Assembly: GCA_016292255.1 (NCBI GenBank)
Contig: JAEEZZ010000017.1
Coordinates: 1-34,021, forward strand
Direction of reading: 5' to 3'
DNA: 34,021 nt
From: Oscillospiraceae bacterium
Lineage (GTDB): Bacteria > Bacillota > Clostridia > Oscillospirales > Oscillospiraceae
Below the pieces are notes generated by a model. That model was not told the origin of the DNA and made no database searches. It saw only the letters and a list, made by a program, of their open reading frames with translations. Made by a program: the position numbers and the translations under genes. Each line of letters starts with the position of its first letter. Position 1 is the stretch's first letter. Positions 7,536-15,025 of the stretch are shown here, piece by piece.

Positions 7536-9542
7536 TCAACAAAACCCGATCTGTGGTCGCTGCTGCTTCAAAACAGGCGGCGTGGTTACGTCCTCAGCAC
7601 ATATTGTGGCAAGGGTGTCTTTTTCGATATGGTCCACGTCTCCCGCCAGCAGACGGGAAGCCTGCGCCATCCGCGCCTGCTCCAGCACGTTGCGCACGTA
7701 CCGACCGTTGCCGAAATCCTTCTCCTTCCGTGCCGCTTCAAACAGGGCGTGCAGTTTGGATTCCGCCTCGGCGGTCAGCCGCAGGGACTGCTGCTTTGCA
7801 AACAGCTCCGCGATCTGGCTTAGCTCGTCCGCATTATAATCCTCAAACTTCACGTGGAACGCGATCCGGGAGCGCAGGCCGGGGTTCTTATTCAGAAAGC
7901 CCTCCATCTTGTCCGGATACCCGGCAAAGATCACCACCACGTCGTCCCGGTGGTTTTCCATTTCCTGCACGATGGTGTTGATGGCCTCGTCGCCGTAGGA
8001 GCCGTCCCGGTCGTCCACCAGCGAGTAGGCTTCGTCGATGAACAGCACGCCGCCCTGCGCCTGCCGGAACTTCTTCTGGATCGTCGGAGCCGTCCAGCCC
8101 ACAAACTTGCCGACCAGATCGCTGCGCCCGACCTCTATGATCTGCCCTCTGGAGAGCAGACCGTTTTCCTTCATGATCCGCGCAAACAGTCTGGCCACGG
8201 TGGTTTTTGCCGTGCCCGGATTTCCGGTGAAGACCATGTGCATGGACGGACGCCCCGTTTGCATCCCCTGCTCCGCAAAGAGCTTCTGTGCTTTGTGGAA
8301 GTCTATCGCCCTGCGGATCGTCTTCTTGGCTTCGGCGAGACCGATCATCTCGCGCAGTTCATCGTAGGCGGAGCCCTTCGGTTCGGCTTTGGCAACTTCC
8401 TTTTTCACGGTCTGGATCTTCTTGTACTGCGGGAAGGTCACGGTTTTCAGCTTCTCGTCGTGCCAGCGCTCAAATCGAGCGTGCAGTTCCGATACGCGGT
8501 AATCCTGTTCCTGTTCCAGGTCGGCAAAGAGCTTTTTGTCCGTGCGCAGCGTGCTGTGCCGTGCCAGCGTTTTCAGATAGGAGGAGGCTCGTTCCCCAGA
8601 GATTTGTTCCTCCTTCAGCTCCACGAGACTGACGCCGCAGAGATTATCATAGAAGAGTTCCTTCGTCTTTTTGCATTCCAGCGGAAGGCAGAAGATTGTC
8701 AAGACCTGATGGCGGTACTTTTCCGCGGCTTTACAGAGAAACTCGATCATCGCTCTGTCCGGATTGGCATAGTCGCTCTCGGCTTCCGAATTGGGACGGA
8801 AGCGCACGACGACAGCGCCGCCGAAGATGCTCCGGTACAGGCAATCGTAGAAGGTCGCGGAGAGTTCGTTTCCGGGGCGGAGATCCACGTAATTGTAGCG
8901 CCGGTTCTGTAGCCGTCCGCGATCATAGAGCGCCGCCAGAAGCAGCCGGTATCCGTACTTTCTGCTGTCATCGTCATCCGTCTGGAGCAGATAGTGCACC
9001 GGATGTCCGACGTGCCGGGTGATCGGCTTGCCTGCGTAGATACGTTCCAGCTCCGGGCGAAGCATTTCGTTCAGGAAGTGATTTTCTGCGGCTGCGTAGA
9101 TGAATTCCGGACGGCGCTCTTCGATCAGCGATTCGGAGCATTCAATACAATCGGGGTAGCGCCGAAGATCATCCAAGTCAAAGTGCTCCAGAATCTCATG
9201 GTAGTCCCTGATATAGTCCCGCCGCTCCGCACCGCGGAGCAGATCCAGCAGCGTTCTGAAGGTCACCTCCTCCGGTTTCCCGTTCAGAATCAGCAAGCCC
9301 ACGGCATTCAGATAGACGTCAAGCCGCTTTTGCAGAGGGATCTGTTCGGCACAGATGACGCCTCCAACGATTTCGACCTCCGAAACGCTGGAAACGAAGA
9401 AGCAGACGTCCTCCCGCAGCGTGCGGTGAAACGCGGCGCTTTTCTGCGCAATGGTGCAGACCCGCTCCTGAATCGCGGCCTTGTCGACACTTGCCGGCCA
9501 GCTTTTATCGCCGTTGGAGCCTTGATAAATGTAAAACTGCAT
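7536..9542 (-). CDS. AAA+ ATPase, CbxX/CfqX-type
   Basis: The 668-residue protein has a C-terminal AAA+ module of the CbxX/CfqX (CbbX-like) group: Walker A GNPGTAKTT at about 440-448, Walker B VLFIDEAYSL at about 498-507, then sensor and arginine-finger region GYPDKMEGFL and NPGLRSRI, and a helical lid with GNGRYVRNV. The first 380 residues form an uncharacterised domain not found in CbbX itself. CbbX remodels inhibited RuBisCO, but relatives with extra N-terminal domains occur widely in Firmicutes without RuBisCO, so a general remodelling role is more likely. The start has an AAAGGA box. It lies 48 bases downstream of the phosphatase at 9591-10280, probably in the same operon, which suggests a functional link. 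Confidence 0.85.
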   Translation of the reverse strand: MQFYIYQGSNGDKSWPASVDKAAIQERVCTIAQKSAAFHRTLREDVCFFVSSVSEVEIVGGVICAEQIPLQKRLDVYLNAVGLLILNGKPEEVTFRTLLDLLRGAERRDYIRDYHEILEHFDLDDLRRYPDCIECSESLIEERRPEFIYAAAENHFLNEMLRPELERIYAGKPITRHVGHPVHYLLQTDDDDSRKYGYRLLLAALYDRGRLQNRRYNYVDLRPGNELSATFYDCLYRSIFGGAVVVRFRPNSEAESDYANPDRAMIEFLCKAAEKYRHQVLTIFCLPLECKKTKELFYDNLCGVSLVELKEEQISGERASSYLKTLARHSTLRTDKKLFADLEQEQDYRVSELHARFERWHDEKLKTVTFPQYKKIQTVKKEVAKAEPKGSAYDELREMIGLAEAKKTIRRAIDFHKAQKLFAEQGMQTGRPSMHMVFTGNPGTAKTTVARLFARIMKENGLLSRGQIIEVGRSDLVGKFVGWTAPTIQKKFRQAQGGVLFIDEAYSLVDDRDGSYGDEAINTIVQEMENHRDDVVVIFAGYPDKMEGFLNKNPGLRSRIAFHVKFEDYNADELSQIAELFAKQQSLRLTAEAESKLHALFEAARKEKDFGNGRYVRNVLEQARMAQASRLLAGDVDHIEKDTLATICAEDVTTPPVLKQQRPQIGFC

Positions 9543-9590
9543 CTCTTTTTCCTTTCTTTGCGACAGTACCGTTTTTATCTCACTCGATGT

Positions 9591-10280
9591 TTATGAAACG
9601 TAGATTTCTTCCATCGTCTCCAGACAGAAGCAGCCCAAGCTGCCCGTGAAGACCGCCCCGCAGTCGATGGCAATGTGGCGGTTCTTTTGGATGATTCTTC
9701 CGGAGCAGGCCTGGTCGATCAGTCCGGTGGGGGTGTGGCCTGTGACCAGGTACTTGTCCTTGTAATATACCTTGCTATAGTCGGTTTCTTCCCAAATGAA
9801 ATCGTGAAGGCTGCAATCGTTCGGGTCTTTCTCCGGTTTCCAGGTGCCGACGCCCGCATGTGCCAGGAGAAACGTGTTCCCGCCGACGCTGACTTCATCG
9901 AAAACTGTGAGGGATTCCAGATACTCCAGAATGGCTGCCCGCTGCCCCGGAGACAGGGAGAGGTAGCTTTTCCAGGTCCCGTCTCCGCCGTTATAGCCGA
10001 CCCAATCGAGAAAGGTATCCCGAATGACGGATCGTTCATTCACGTCGATGGGCTTCCCAATGTTTCGGATGACCCGGTAGAACATATCCTCGTGGTTCCC
10101 GAGGAAGGGGATCACATTGACTCGCTTCATCACATCCTGGATCAGTTGGATTCCGTCCGGACCTCGGTCGATCAGGTCACCAAGGAGATACAGGGTGTCG
10201 CAGGCCGAAAAGGAGATCTTTTCCAACATCCGTAGGAACAGATCGTATCGACCGTGGAGATCCGACATCACGTAATGCAT
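9591..10280 (-). CDS. PPP-family metallophosphoesterase (paralogue 2)
   Basis: A 229-residue phosphatase with all metal-site motifs: DLHG (7-10), GDLIDRG (34-40), GNHE (61-64), LAHAG (139-143) and GHTP (181-184). It aligns end to end without gaps with the protein at 431-1120 and shares 128 of 229 residues by hand count, including IDCGAV near 205-210 and the GNHEDMFYRV block. AGGAGG precedes the ATG. The next gene on the same strand is the AAA+ ATPase, 48 bases away, so this copy is tied to that ATPase while the first copy stands alone. The substrate, either a phosphoprotein or a nucleotide, cannot be told from sequence. Confidence 0.9.
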   Translation of the reverse strand: MHYVMSDLHGRYDLFLRMLEKISFSACDTLYLLGDLIDRGPDGIQLIQDVMKRVNVIPFLGNHEDMFYRVIRNIGKPIDVNERSVIRDTFLDWVGYNGGDGTWKSYLSLSPGQRAAILEYLESLTVFDEVSVGGNTFLLAHAGVGTWKPEKDPNDCSLHDFIWEETDYSKVYYKDKYLVTGHTPTGLIDQACSGRIIQKNRHIAIDCGAVFTGSLGCFCLETMEEIYVS

Positions 10281-10333
10281 GGCTTGAATCCTCCTGTTTT
10301 TGCTTCAACTGTTTTCCTCTCGTTTGCAGGCAG

Positions 10334-10346
10334 ATTATAACACAGG
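10334..10346 (-). promoter_or_regulatory. extended -10 promoter for phosphatase 2 / AAA+ operon
   Basis: On the minus strand CCTGTGTTATAAT reads as an extended -10 box (TGTTATAAT) 54 bases upstream of the ATG at 10280. No good -35 box is found at 16-18 bases. The same 13 bases with one change (CCTGTGTTACAAT) lie at 14104-14116 upstream of the 12970-14001 gene. Confidence 0.55.
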
Positions 10347-10385
10347 CTTTTTGCTAAATTAAATATTTTTTAATTTTGCTTGTTT

Positions 10386-10838
10386 TTATGACGCCGAGAG
10401 CAGGGAGATTTGACCTTCCAGCGGTTGCGTGGGAGAAACGGCGGAGTGTCTCTTTTCTTCCTCCGCATCTGCATTGTACCCGTAGAAGAATAGTTTTCTT
10501 TGGACGCCGGCAATCGCAATCAGGATTTCCTCGAGCGGAGTTTCGCTTTGGTAAGCAAAATAGGATATCGGGTGGTACAAAAGGTCAGTTCGTTTGTCAT
10601 TCCAGTACTCCGGCCATTTTTTGTATACCGTTTCCCAACTGCGCCGAGCGCGTCCTCGCTGAAAAGAAACCAGATTATCCCAAAAGATATAATCCTTCAG
10701 GCAGTCTTTCAGCTCTGCCAGTTTCCCGCGCATCTGAAAGGCTATGGACAGACTACCGTAATCCCTCAAGCTATCACAATCGAACAGACATTCCTGCCGT
10801 TCCATTTCTGCGATAAGCAATTCGGAATAATAACCCAT
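10386..10838 (-). CDS. hypothetical protein with buried ribosome binding site
   Basis: The start is set at 10838 (MGYYSELLIAEMERQECLFD) because AGGAGG lies nine bases upstream; the longer frame to 10961 has no such site and would read through a palindrome. The protein has 150 residues, is helical, and is rich in aromatic residues in its middle (YKKWPEYWNDKRTDLLYHPISYFAYQ). No family is recognised. The gene lies 119 bases after the stop of the 10958-11788 gene on the same strand. Its ribosome binding site is the end of a perfect 14-base-arm palindrome (10848-10876), so translation could be regulated by RNA folding, or the hairpin may end the upstream transcript. Confidence 0.55.
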   Translation of the reverse strand: MGYYSELLIAEMERQECLFDCDSLRDYGSLSIAFQMRGKLAELKDCLKDYIFWDNLVSFQRGRARRSWETVYKKWPEYWNDKRTDLLYHPISYFAYQSETPLEEILIAIAGVQRKLFFYGYNADAEEEKRHSAVSPTQPLEGQISLLSAS

Positions 10839-10847
10839 AAAAAAGCA

Positions 10848-10876
10848 CCTCCTGTTATGATCATCATAACAGGAGG
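10848..10876 (-). promoter_or_regulatory. palindrome that sequesters a ribosome binding site
   Basis: Arms CCTCCTGTTATGAT (10848-10861) and ATCATAACAGGAGG (10863-10876) are perfect complements around one base. In the minus-strand transcript the 3' arm ends in AGGAGG, the ribosome binding site of the gene starting at 10838, and the 5' arm starts with its exact complement CCTCCT. The arm is followed by TGCTTTTTT, so the same hairpin could also act as a terminator for the upstream gene. Both readings are inference from sequence alone. Confidence 0.6.
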
Positions 10877-10957
10877 CATGGTGCATTTCTGGTACATGCA
10901 AGCTACTAATCAAAAGCACGATCACATCACGAGCTCGCAACTTTTTTCGTAGGTATC

Positions 10958-11788
10958 TCAATCGTCGATTGCAGACAAATCTTTACCAAGTTTTTTTATA
11001 AGTTTTTTTCGTTTGATCCAGTTCTTGCATTCCCACTCAATTGAAGTCCCTTCCTTTTGTATGGCTTCTTCAAGTTTTTCTCTGAATGTCTCATAGAAAT
11101 CCTTGCTTGGAATACGACTCCAGGTGTACTTCTGCTTTGTATCGTTCTTAAAATCGGAAATAGAATAGCTTGGTTCTTTTTTTCCTGATTTCCAAATTGG
11201 GCCATTTTCACGGCTGCCAAGCAGCTCTTGCTTGTATACTTCGCCGAGAATCAAATTGTCAAGAGGAATATGGTATCCGCTTGAGCGGGCGTCAACGGAT
11301 TCAAAGAAAGATTTGTTATCTTCGCAGCCCATGGCAAGATATGCGCCGGATATCACGTAAAGATTTTTTATCGTCATATTTACCCATTTCTGGGCGTTTC
11401 CGTATGAAAAGAAAGAAGCTGCTGAAGGGCAATCGTTGGCTTGGCATAAATCCTGGTATTTGTCAAGGAGCTTTTTACATAGATTTTTATGCCATTCATC
11501 AAAGGATTCATTGTTATCATAAAGATCCTTAACCTTTTCTTCAAGTACAGATGCCAATTCCTTTACACCATTCTTGATTAAATGAATGTTGTCCTGCTCC
11601 TCACTGGGGATACTCTTTTCGGTGAACAGCGCATTGAACGCTCCTTGATTCGTAGCGTCATTGTATGCAAGTTCTACGGCCTTTTGAATGATTATATCTT
11701 TGTTGTTTCCGTCCTCAAGCGTTAGTCCAAAATAATTGAACAGCAGAAACTCAATGGCATTCTTTATGATGGTATGATTTCTTTCCAT
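10958..11788 (-). CDS. hypothetical protein, AT-rich
   Basis: This 276-residue protein begins 23 bases after the stop of the WYL regulator gene on the same strand, so the two are probably co-transcribed. The N-terminal half is helical and acidic with a coiled-coil-like stretch (KNGVKELASVLEEKVKDLY, about 72-90). A conserved-looking core follows (SFFSYGNAQKWVNMTIKNLY, about 125-144), and the C-terminus is basic (NWIKRKKLIKKLGKD). Base composition is lower in GC than in the flanking genes. I do not recognise a family. Its link to a WYL regulator and its composition would fit a transferred stress or defence gene, but this is not shown by any motif. Confidence 0.6.
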   Translation of the reverse strand: MERNHTIIKNAIEFLLFNYFGLTLEDGNNKDIIIQKAVELAYNDATNQGAFNALFTEKSIPSEEQDNIHLIKNGVKELASVLEEKVKDLYDNNESFDEWHKNLCKKLLDKYQDLCQANDCPSAASFFSYGNAQKWVNMTIKNLYVISGAYLAMGCEDNKSFFESVDARSSGYHIPLDNLILGEVYKQELLGSRENGPIWKSGKKEPSYSISDFKNDTKQKYTWSRIPSKDFYETFREKLEEAIQKEGTSIEWECKNWIKRKKLIKKLGKDLSAIDD

Positions 11789-11811
11789 TTGTTATTTTCC
11801 CTTTCGGTTTT

Positions 11812-12870
11812 CTATCGTTGATAAGCCTCAAGCAATCTTTTCGCATTTTCCTGCACGGCGTCCACCAATCGCTTCGGCTCGAGGATCAGCACGTCCGGGC
11901 CGTAGTTCTTGGCAAACTGCAGCATAGCCCGCTCGTTGACGTCGGCGATCACGCAGACGTGGGTATCTGTTTCCTCACAGAAGCGCACGCTTTGGCCGAA
12001 GATATCCAGCACGTCGCAGATCATTTCCCGCACGATGCGGAACTTCACGCGGGTATTGCCCCCGGCATACATGTAGATATGCTCCGCCATATACTTTGCC
12101 AGGTCAAGTCGCTTTCCGCCGGAGTCTTCCAGCGTTGCGAACGGCCTTGCCGGCTCGTCGAGCAGCTTGATCTCGGCAATACGTTCCACGCGGTAGTTGG
12201 AAACGTTGTCAAAGCTGTCGTGGTTGCAGATCAGATAGTATTTGCCTTCCTTGGCAGCCATCTGATACGGGCTTACGACGTATTCCCGCACGCTGCCGTC
12301 CGAACGGCGCTTTGGGAATGGCTGCTTGTCCGTCCCGTAGTCCAGATAGGTAAAAGAGACCTTCTTCCCGGCGCTGATTGCTTCGTCCAATACTTCAATC
12401 GTGCAGAATAATTGTTGATTCACAGGATTTGTGTCCGGCATAGTATGGATGTGCCGCACGTGTGCCCGGAAATATTTGCTGGAAAGACGCTCCAACTTCT
12501 CCACCAGCTCCTTGCATTGACTGTAAGGGATGTGCTTGGAAAAAAGAAGGGAGTCGATCAACAGCCGCAGCTCGGCGTCCATGAAGTCGCGCACCAGATA
12601 GAAGTCGGACCAGAGATAGCTCTCTTCCAGCATGCCCGTTTTTGCGTTCGGCACCATGCGAACGGATTCTGTATACTCGATCTCATAACCGGATTCCATC
12701 AATCCGAGGATGTTCCGTCGAATTGATTTGCGATCGGCAGTCATACCGTATTCTGTCTGCAAGCGTTCCGCAATATCCTTCTGGCTCAATCGGTGCTCGG
12801 CATCGGAATACTTGCGCAGGATGTCCAGAATGTTGACGATCAGCAGCTTCTTTGGCTGTTTCAAATCCAC
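11812..12870 (-). CDS. WYL-domain transcriptional regulator
   Basis: The start is a GTG at 12870, preceded by CGGAGGTGATC, a near-perfect ribosome binding site. The 352-residue protein has an N-terminal winged helix-turn-helix (about 8-65: LSQKDIAERL, then DRKSIRRNILGL), a linker, a WYL domain (about 160-240, with FTYLDYG and KYYLICN at 210-216) and a C-terminal WCX-type domain (about 265-350). Such proteins bind DNA and sense ligands, often nucleic acid fragments or nucleotides, and many control phage-defence or DNA-damage genes. It has its own promoter (12891-12919). The co-transcribed gene downstream and the helix-turn-helix-bearing gene upstream are candidate partners or targets. Confidence 0.88.
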   Translation of the reverse strand: MDLKQPKKLLIVNILDILRKYSDAEHRLSQKDIAERLQTEYGMTADRKSIRRNILGLMESGYEIEYTESVRMVPNAKTGMLEESYLWSDFYLVRDFMDAELRLLIDSLLFSKHIPYSQCKELVEKLERLSSKYFRAHVRHIHTMPDTNPVNQQLFCTIEVLDEAISAGKKVSFTYLDYGTDKQPFPKRRSDGSVREYVVSPYQMAAKEGKYYLICNHDSFDNVSNYRVERIAEIKLLDEPARPFATLEDSGGKRLDLAKYMAEHIYMYAGGNTRVKFRIVREMICDVLDIFGQSVRFCEETDTHVCVIADVNERAMLQFAKNYGPDVLILEPKRLVDAVQENAKRLLEAYQR

Positions 12871-12890
12871 GGTGGATCACCTCCGATCTC

Positions 12891-12919
12891 ACTATACACC
12901 AAGCGCACGAATAATGCAA
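12891..12919 (-). promoter_or_regulatory. sigma-A promoter for the WYL regulator
   Basis: On the minus strand TTGCAT (12919-12914) and TATAGT (12896-12891) are 17 bases apart. The box lies directly after the terminator-like hairpin of the upstream gene and gives a leader of about 15-20 bases before the GTG at 12870. Confidence 0.6.
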
Positions 12920-12951
12920 GAGGCAATGGGGCATTTTTGCCGCATTGCCTC
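12920..12951 (-). terminator. hairpin terminating the 12970-14001 gene
   Basis: GAGGCAATG and CATTGCCTC form a perfect 9-base-pair stem that continues, after one mismatch, with three more pairs. On the minus strand it begins about 19 bases after the stop at 12970 and is followed by TTGCATTATT, a moderately T-rich tail that also contains the -35 box of the next gene. Confidence 0.6.
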
Positions 12952-12969
12952 TCAAACTTAATTGCAGTT

Positions 12970-14001
12970 TTAATTGTCTCCGCCCATGAACCAGGTTCCC
13001 CGGTGCTTGTCCGTGTAAATGCCGAGCTGGGAGCTCTTGAGGTTTTGAATGACCCGGCTGAGCGCCTTGCGCTCCACCGTGATCTCATAGGGCCCCTCGG
13101 CTAAGAAGGAAATGATCTCCTGCTGCTTCAAGGGATGCTCCGAGTCGGAGTGCTGCTTCAGAATCAGATAGACGAACAGGGAGACCATGCTTTTCCGGCT
13201 GTTGGCATTCTTCCTCGGACGGTGAAGCTCGTCCAACTCCTCCTCGCTCATCTGCTCCAGCCGGTCGTAATGCTGCCGGACGGCATTGTCCACATATTCA
13301 TATTTTCTGCACCAACGGAACAGCACCAGCGCGGAGGCCAGTGCCTTTGCCTCATTGGATAAGATAATGTCCGGTGCTTTCATCGCCAGAACCCTGTGAT
13401 ACCGTTTTGCATACATGACCGTGTAAAAGGCAAAGGGACTGTCGCCCAGTCTTCTGCGGCATTCCGCCTTTCTTGCTTCCATAGATTGGCTGACGTAGGC
13501 TTCTTCGGCTGCAGAGACTTTTGTGTTGACGCCGTCATTCAAGATCTGCATAGAAAGCTCGTCCTGCTCTTTCCCGGCAAGAATCTCCTCACAGATCTGG
13601 TGGGTGTATTCAATCGAGTCAATCCGTTCTTGAATTTCCGCCAGCCGATCTCCGTCAAATGCATCATCGCAGGAAAAAGGAAGAAGATAGGTATTCCAAA
13701 CGGCTTTTTGCCGTTCGGACAGAGCATCATATTCGCCCTCTTTCAGAGTGCCGTATCTGTCACAATGGTCTGCAAGCTGTTCCAGGTCGGAACGAAGCTG
13801 ATCGAACTCCTGCAAAACGGAAAAGCAATCGTTTGGAAATTCCCAGTTCATGACGCAACGCAGGCTCTCTTCTTTCTCAGGGGTTTCGCCGGTGAAAAAT
13901 GACGGCATATACAGCACGCCGTCCGCATCCGTCCGTTCGAACATTTTCTCGATCAAGTCTACCGGTGTCAGGCCACTCCAAACGTCAATAATTCTACCCA
14001 T
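12970..14001 (-). CDS. hypothetical protein with C-terminal winged-helix segment
   Basis: The ATG at 14001 follows GGGAGGAG. The 343-residue protein has no recognisable N-terminal domain; residues 1-270 are acidic and largely helical. Residues from about 271 to 330 resemble the DNA-binding domain of the neighbouring WYL regulator: SDSEHPLKQQEI and ERKALSRVIQNL align with SDAEHRLSQKDI and DRKSIRRNILGL. A helix-turn-helix at the C-terminus rather than the N-terminus is unusual for this family. There is no WYL domain. It is probably a DNA-binding partner or a diverged paralogue that lost its effector part. The gene lies upstream of the WYL gene on the same strand, separated by a terminator-like hairpin and a promoter. 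Confidence 0.65.
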   Translation of the reverse strand: MGRIIDVWSGLTPVDLIEKMFERTDADGVLYMPSFFTGETPEKEESLRCVMNWEFPNDCFSVLQEFDQLRSDLEQLADHCDRYGTLKEGEYDALSERQKAVWNTYLLPFSCDDAFDGDRLAEIQERIDSIEYTHQICEEILAGKEQDELSMQILNDGVNTKVSAAEEAYVSQSMEARKAECRRRLGDSPFAFYTVMYAKRYHRVLAMKAPDIILSNEAKALASALVLFRWCRKYEYVDNAVRQHYDRLEQMSEEELDELHRPRKNANSRKSMVSLFVYLILKQHSDSEHPLKQQEIISFLAEGPYEITVERKALSRVIQNLKSSQLGIYTDKHRGTWFMGGDN

Positions 14002-14326
14002 TTATACTCCTCCCAAAAACAAACAAATCAATCAACACCACAAGTATACGATCATCGATGCCCCAAATTTGTCACATGCAAAGCGTTTTTTTGATCTGTT
14101 TTTATTGTAACACAGGTTTTTCGATTCTCAACTATTCTCGGAAGATAATATTAAATGGGCGGTTATTGCAAGATTTCTTTGCTCTGGAAGGATACTGTTC
14201 AAATCTATGTACCGAATCAGTCGCATACGATCTGGTATCATATCAATGGCAGAGCAGAAAGCGGATAATCCGGTAATCGTGCAGTTGTAGGCTGCTTGCA
14301 GCAATATCCGCTGCGGAAAGGAAATC
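14002..14326. other. intergenic region between divergent genes
   Basis: This 325-base stretch separates the minus-strand gene at 14001 from the plus-strand gene at 14327. It holds the promoter at 14104-14131 on the minus strand. For the plus strand I see no pair of promoter boxes with proper spacing. Short open frames on both strands lack ribosome binding sites and are not convincing genes. Confidence 0.5.
14104..14131 (-). promoter_or_regulatory. sigma-A promoter for the 12970-14001 gene
   Basis: TTGAGA (14131-14126) and TACAAT (14109-14104) are 16 bases apart on the minus strand, and the -10 box is preceded by CCTGTGT, as at the phosphatase 2 promoter. It lies about 100 bases upstream of the ATG at 14001. 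Confidence 0.5.
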
Positions 14327-14917
14327 ATGGCAGAACTTGAAAAGACTTCATTTGTTCAGAACATCACGGCGGCAGAGGCCGTCAGCGACATTTTCAAATA
14401 CATCTCCTGTCCTTTGCACGACAAACAGGAGGCGCTTATGACAATCATGGAACATACAAAGGACGAAAGAATTCGAGTTTGCGGCTATGCAACGACGCCG
14501 CCGGAGGAAATCAGCCTGCACAAGTTGGTTCGGGACTATGTTGCTGAGGAGAGAGCGCTGGAACAAGCCTTTTTCTCGGATGAACCGGAAACGGTGTATC
14601 TGGCAGAGTTCCGGCAGCTCGATACCGGTGAGACTGCGTCTGTCCGCGAGCCTGCTCTGACCTGGAATGCCTGCGCGGAAAACCTGGTGAGCTGTCGGGA
14701 TTGGGAAATTGTCAGTGGGCCGCACCGGGTCGTCGTGACAAAGTTCTATCCGACCCAGTTCGTCAACGGTTTTATGAAAGAGCTGACGGTGGAATTGAAC
14801 GAAAACGGCGAACTTATGGAGATTGGCAGTCAAATGATGATGACGGTTCCGAGATACCGTGAACTATATTGCATGATGGCATCGCTGACTGGGGAAAAAT
14901 ACTTTTGCACAACTTGA
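14327..14917 (+). CDS. hypothetical protein
   Basis: A 196-residue frame starting at an ATG preceded by GGAAAGGAAA. It stands alone on the plus strand among minus-strand genes. The N-terminal half is acidic and helical (HDKQEALMTIMEHTKDERIRV), and the second half looks like alternating strands (DWEIVSGPHRVVVTKFYP; ELTVELNENGELMEI). I recognise no family and see no catalytic motif. The strand, the ribosome binding site and a following hairpin (14961-14995) support a real gene. No promoter is obvious. Confidence 0.6.
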   Translation: MAELEKTSFVQNITAAEAVSDIFKYISCPLHDKQEALMTIMEHTKDERIRVCGYATTPPEEISLHKLVRDYVAEERALEQAFFSDEPETVYLAEFRQLDTGETASVREPALTWNACAENLVSCRDWEIVSGPHRVVVTKFYPTQFVNGFMKELTVELNENGELMEIGSQMMMTVPRYRELYCMMASLTGEKYFCTT

Positions 14918-14960
14918 ACTGAAACTGATGATATCTATTTGAGTGTAATTGTAAATAAAC

Positions 14961-14995
14961 CAGCTCCGGCAAGAACTAAATCATTGCCGGAGCTG
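14961..14995. terminator. bidirectional terminator hairpin
   Basis: CAGCTCCGGCAA and TTGCCGGAGCTG form a perfect 12-base-pair stem with an 11-base loop between two convergent genes (stops at 14917 and 15026). The minus strand has the more T-rich tail (GGTTTATTTACAATT), so it mainly ends the TnpV transcript and can also stop the plus-strand one. Confidence 0.75.
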
Positions 14996-15025
14996 ATTGT
15001 GAGCAAATGTAAAGAAGAGATCTGT

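Noticed and set aside
14058-14328. Short open frames on both strands between 14001 and 14327
   Set aside because: None has a ribosome binding site; they cover the promoter of the minus-strand gene.
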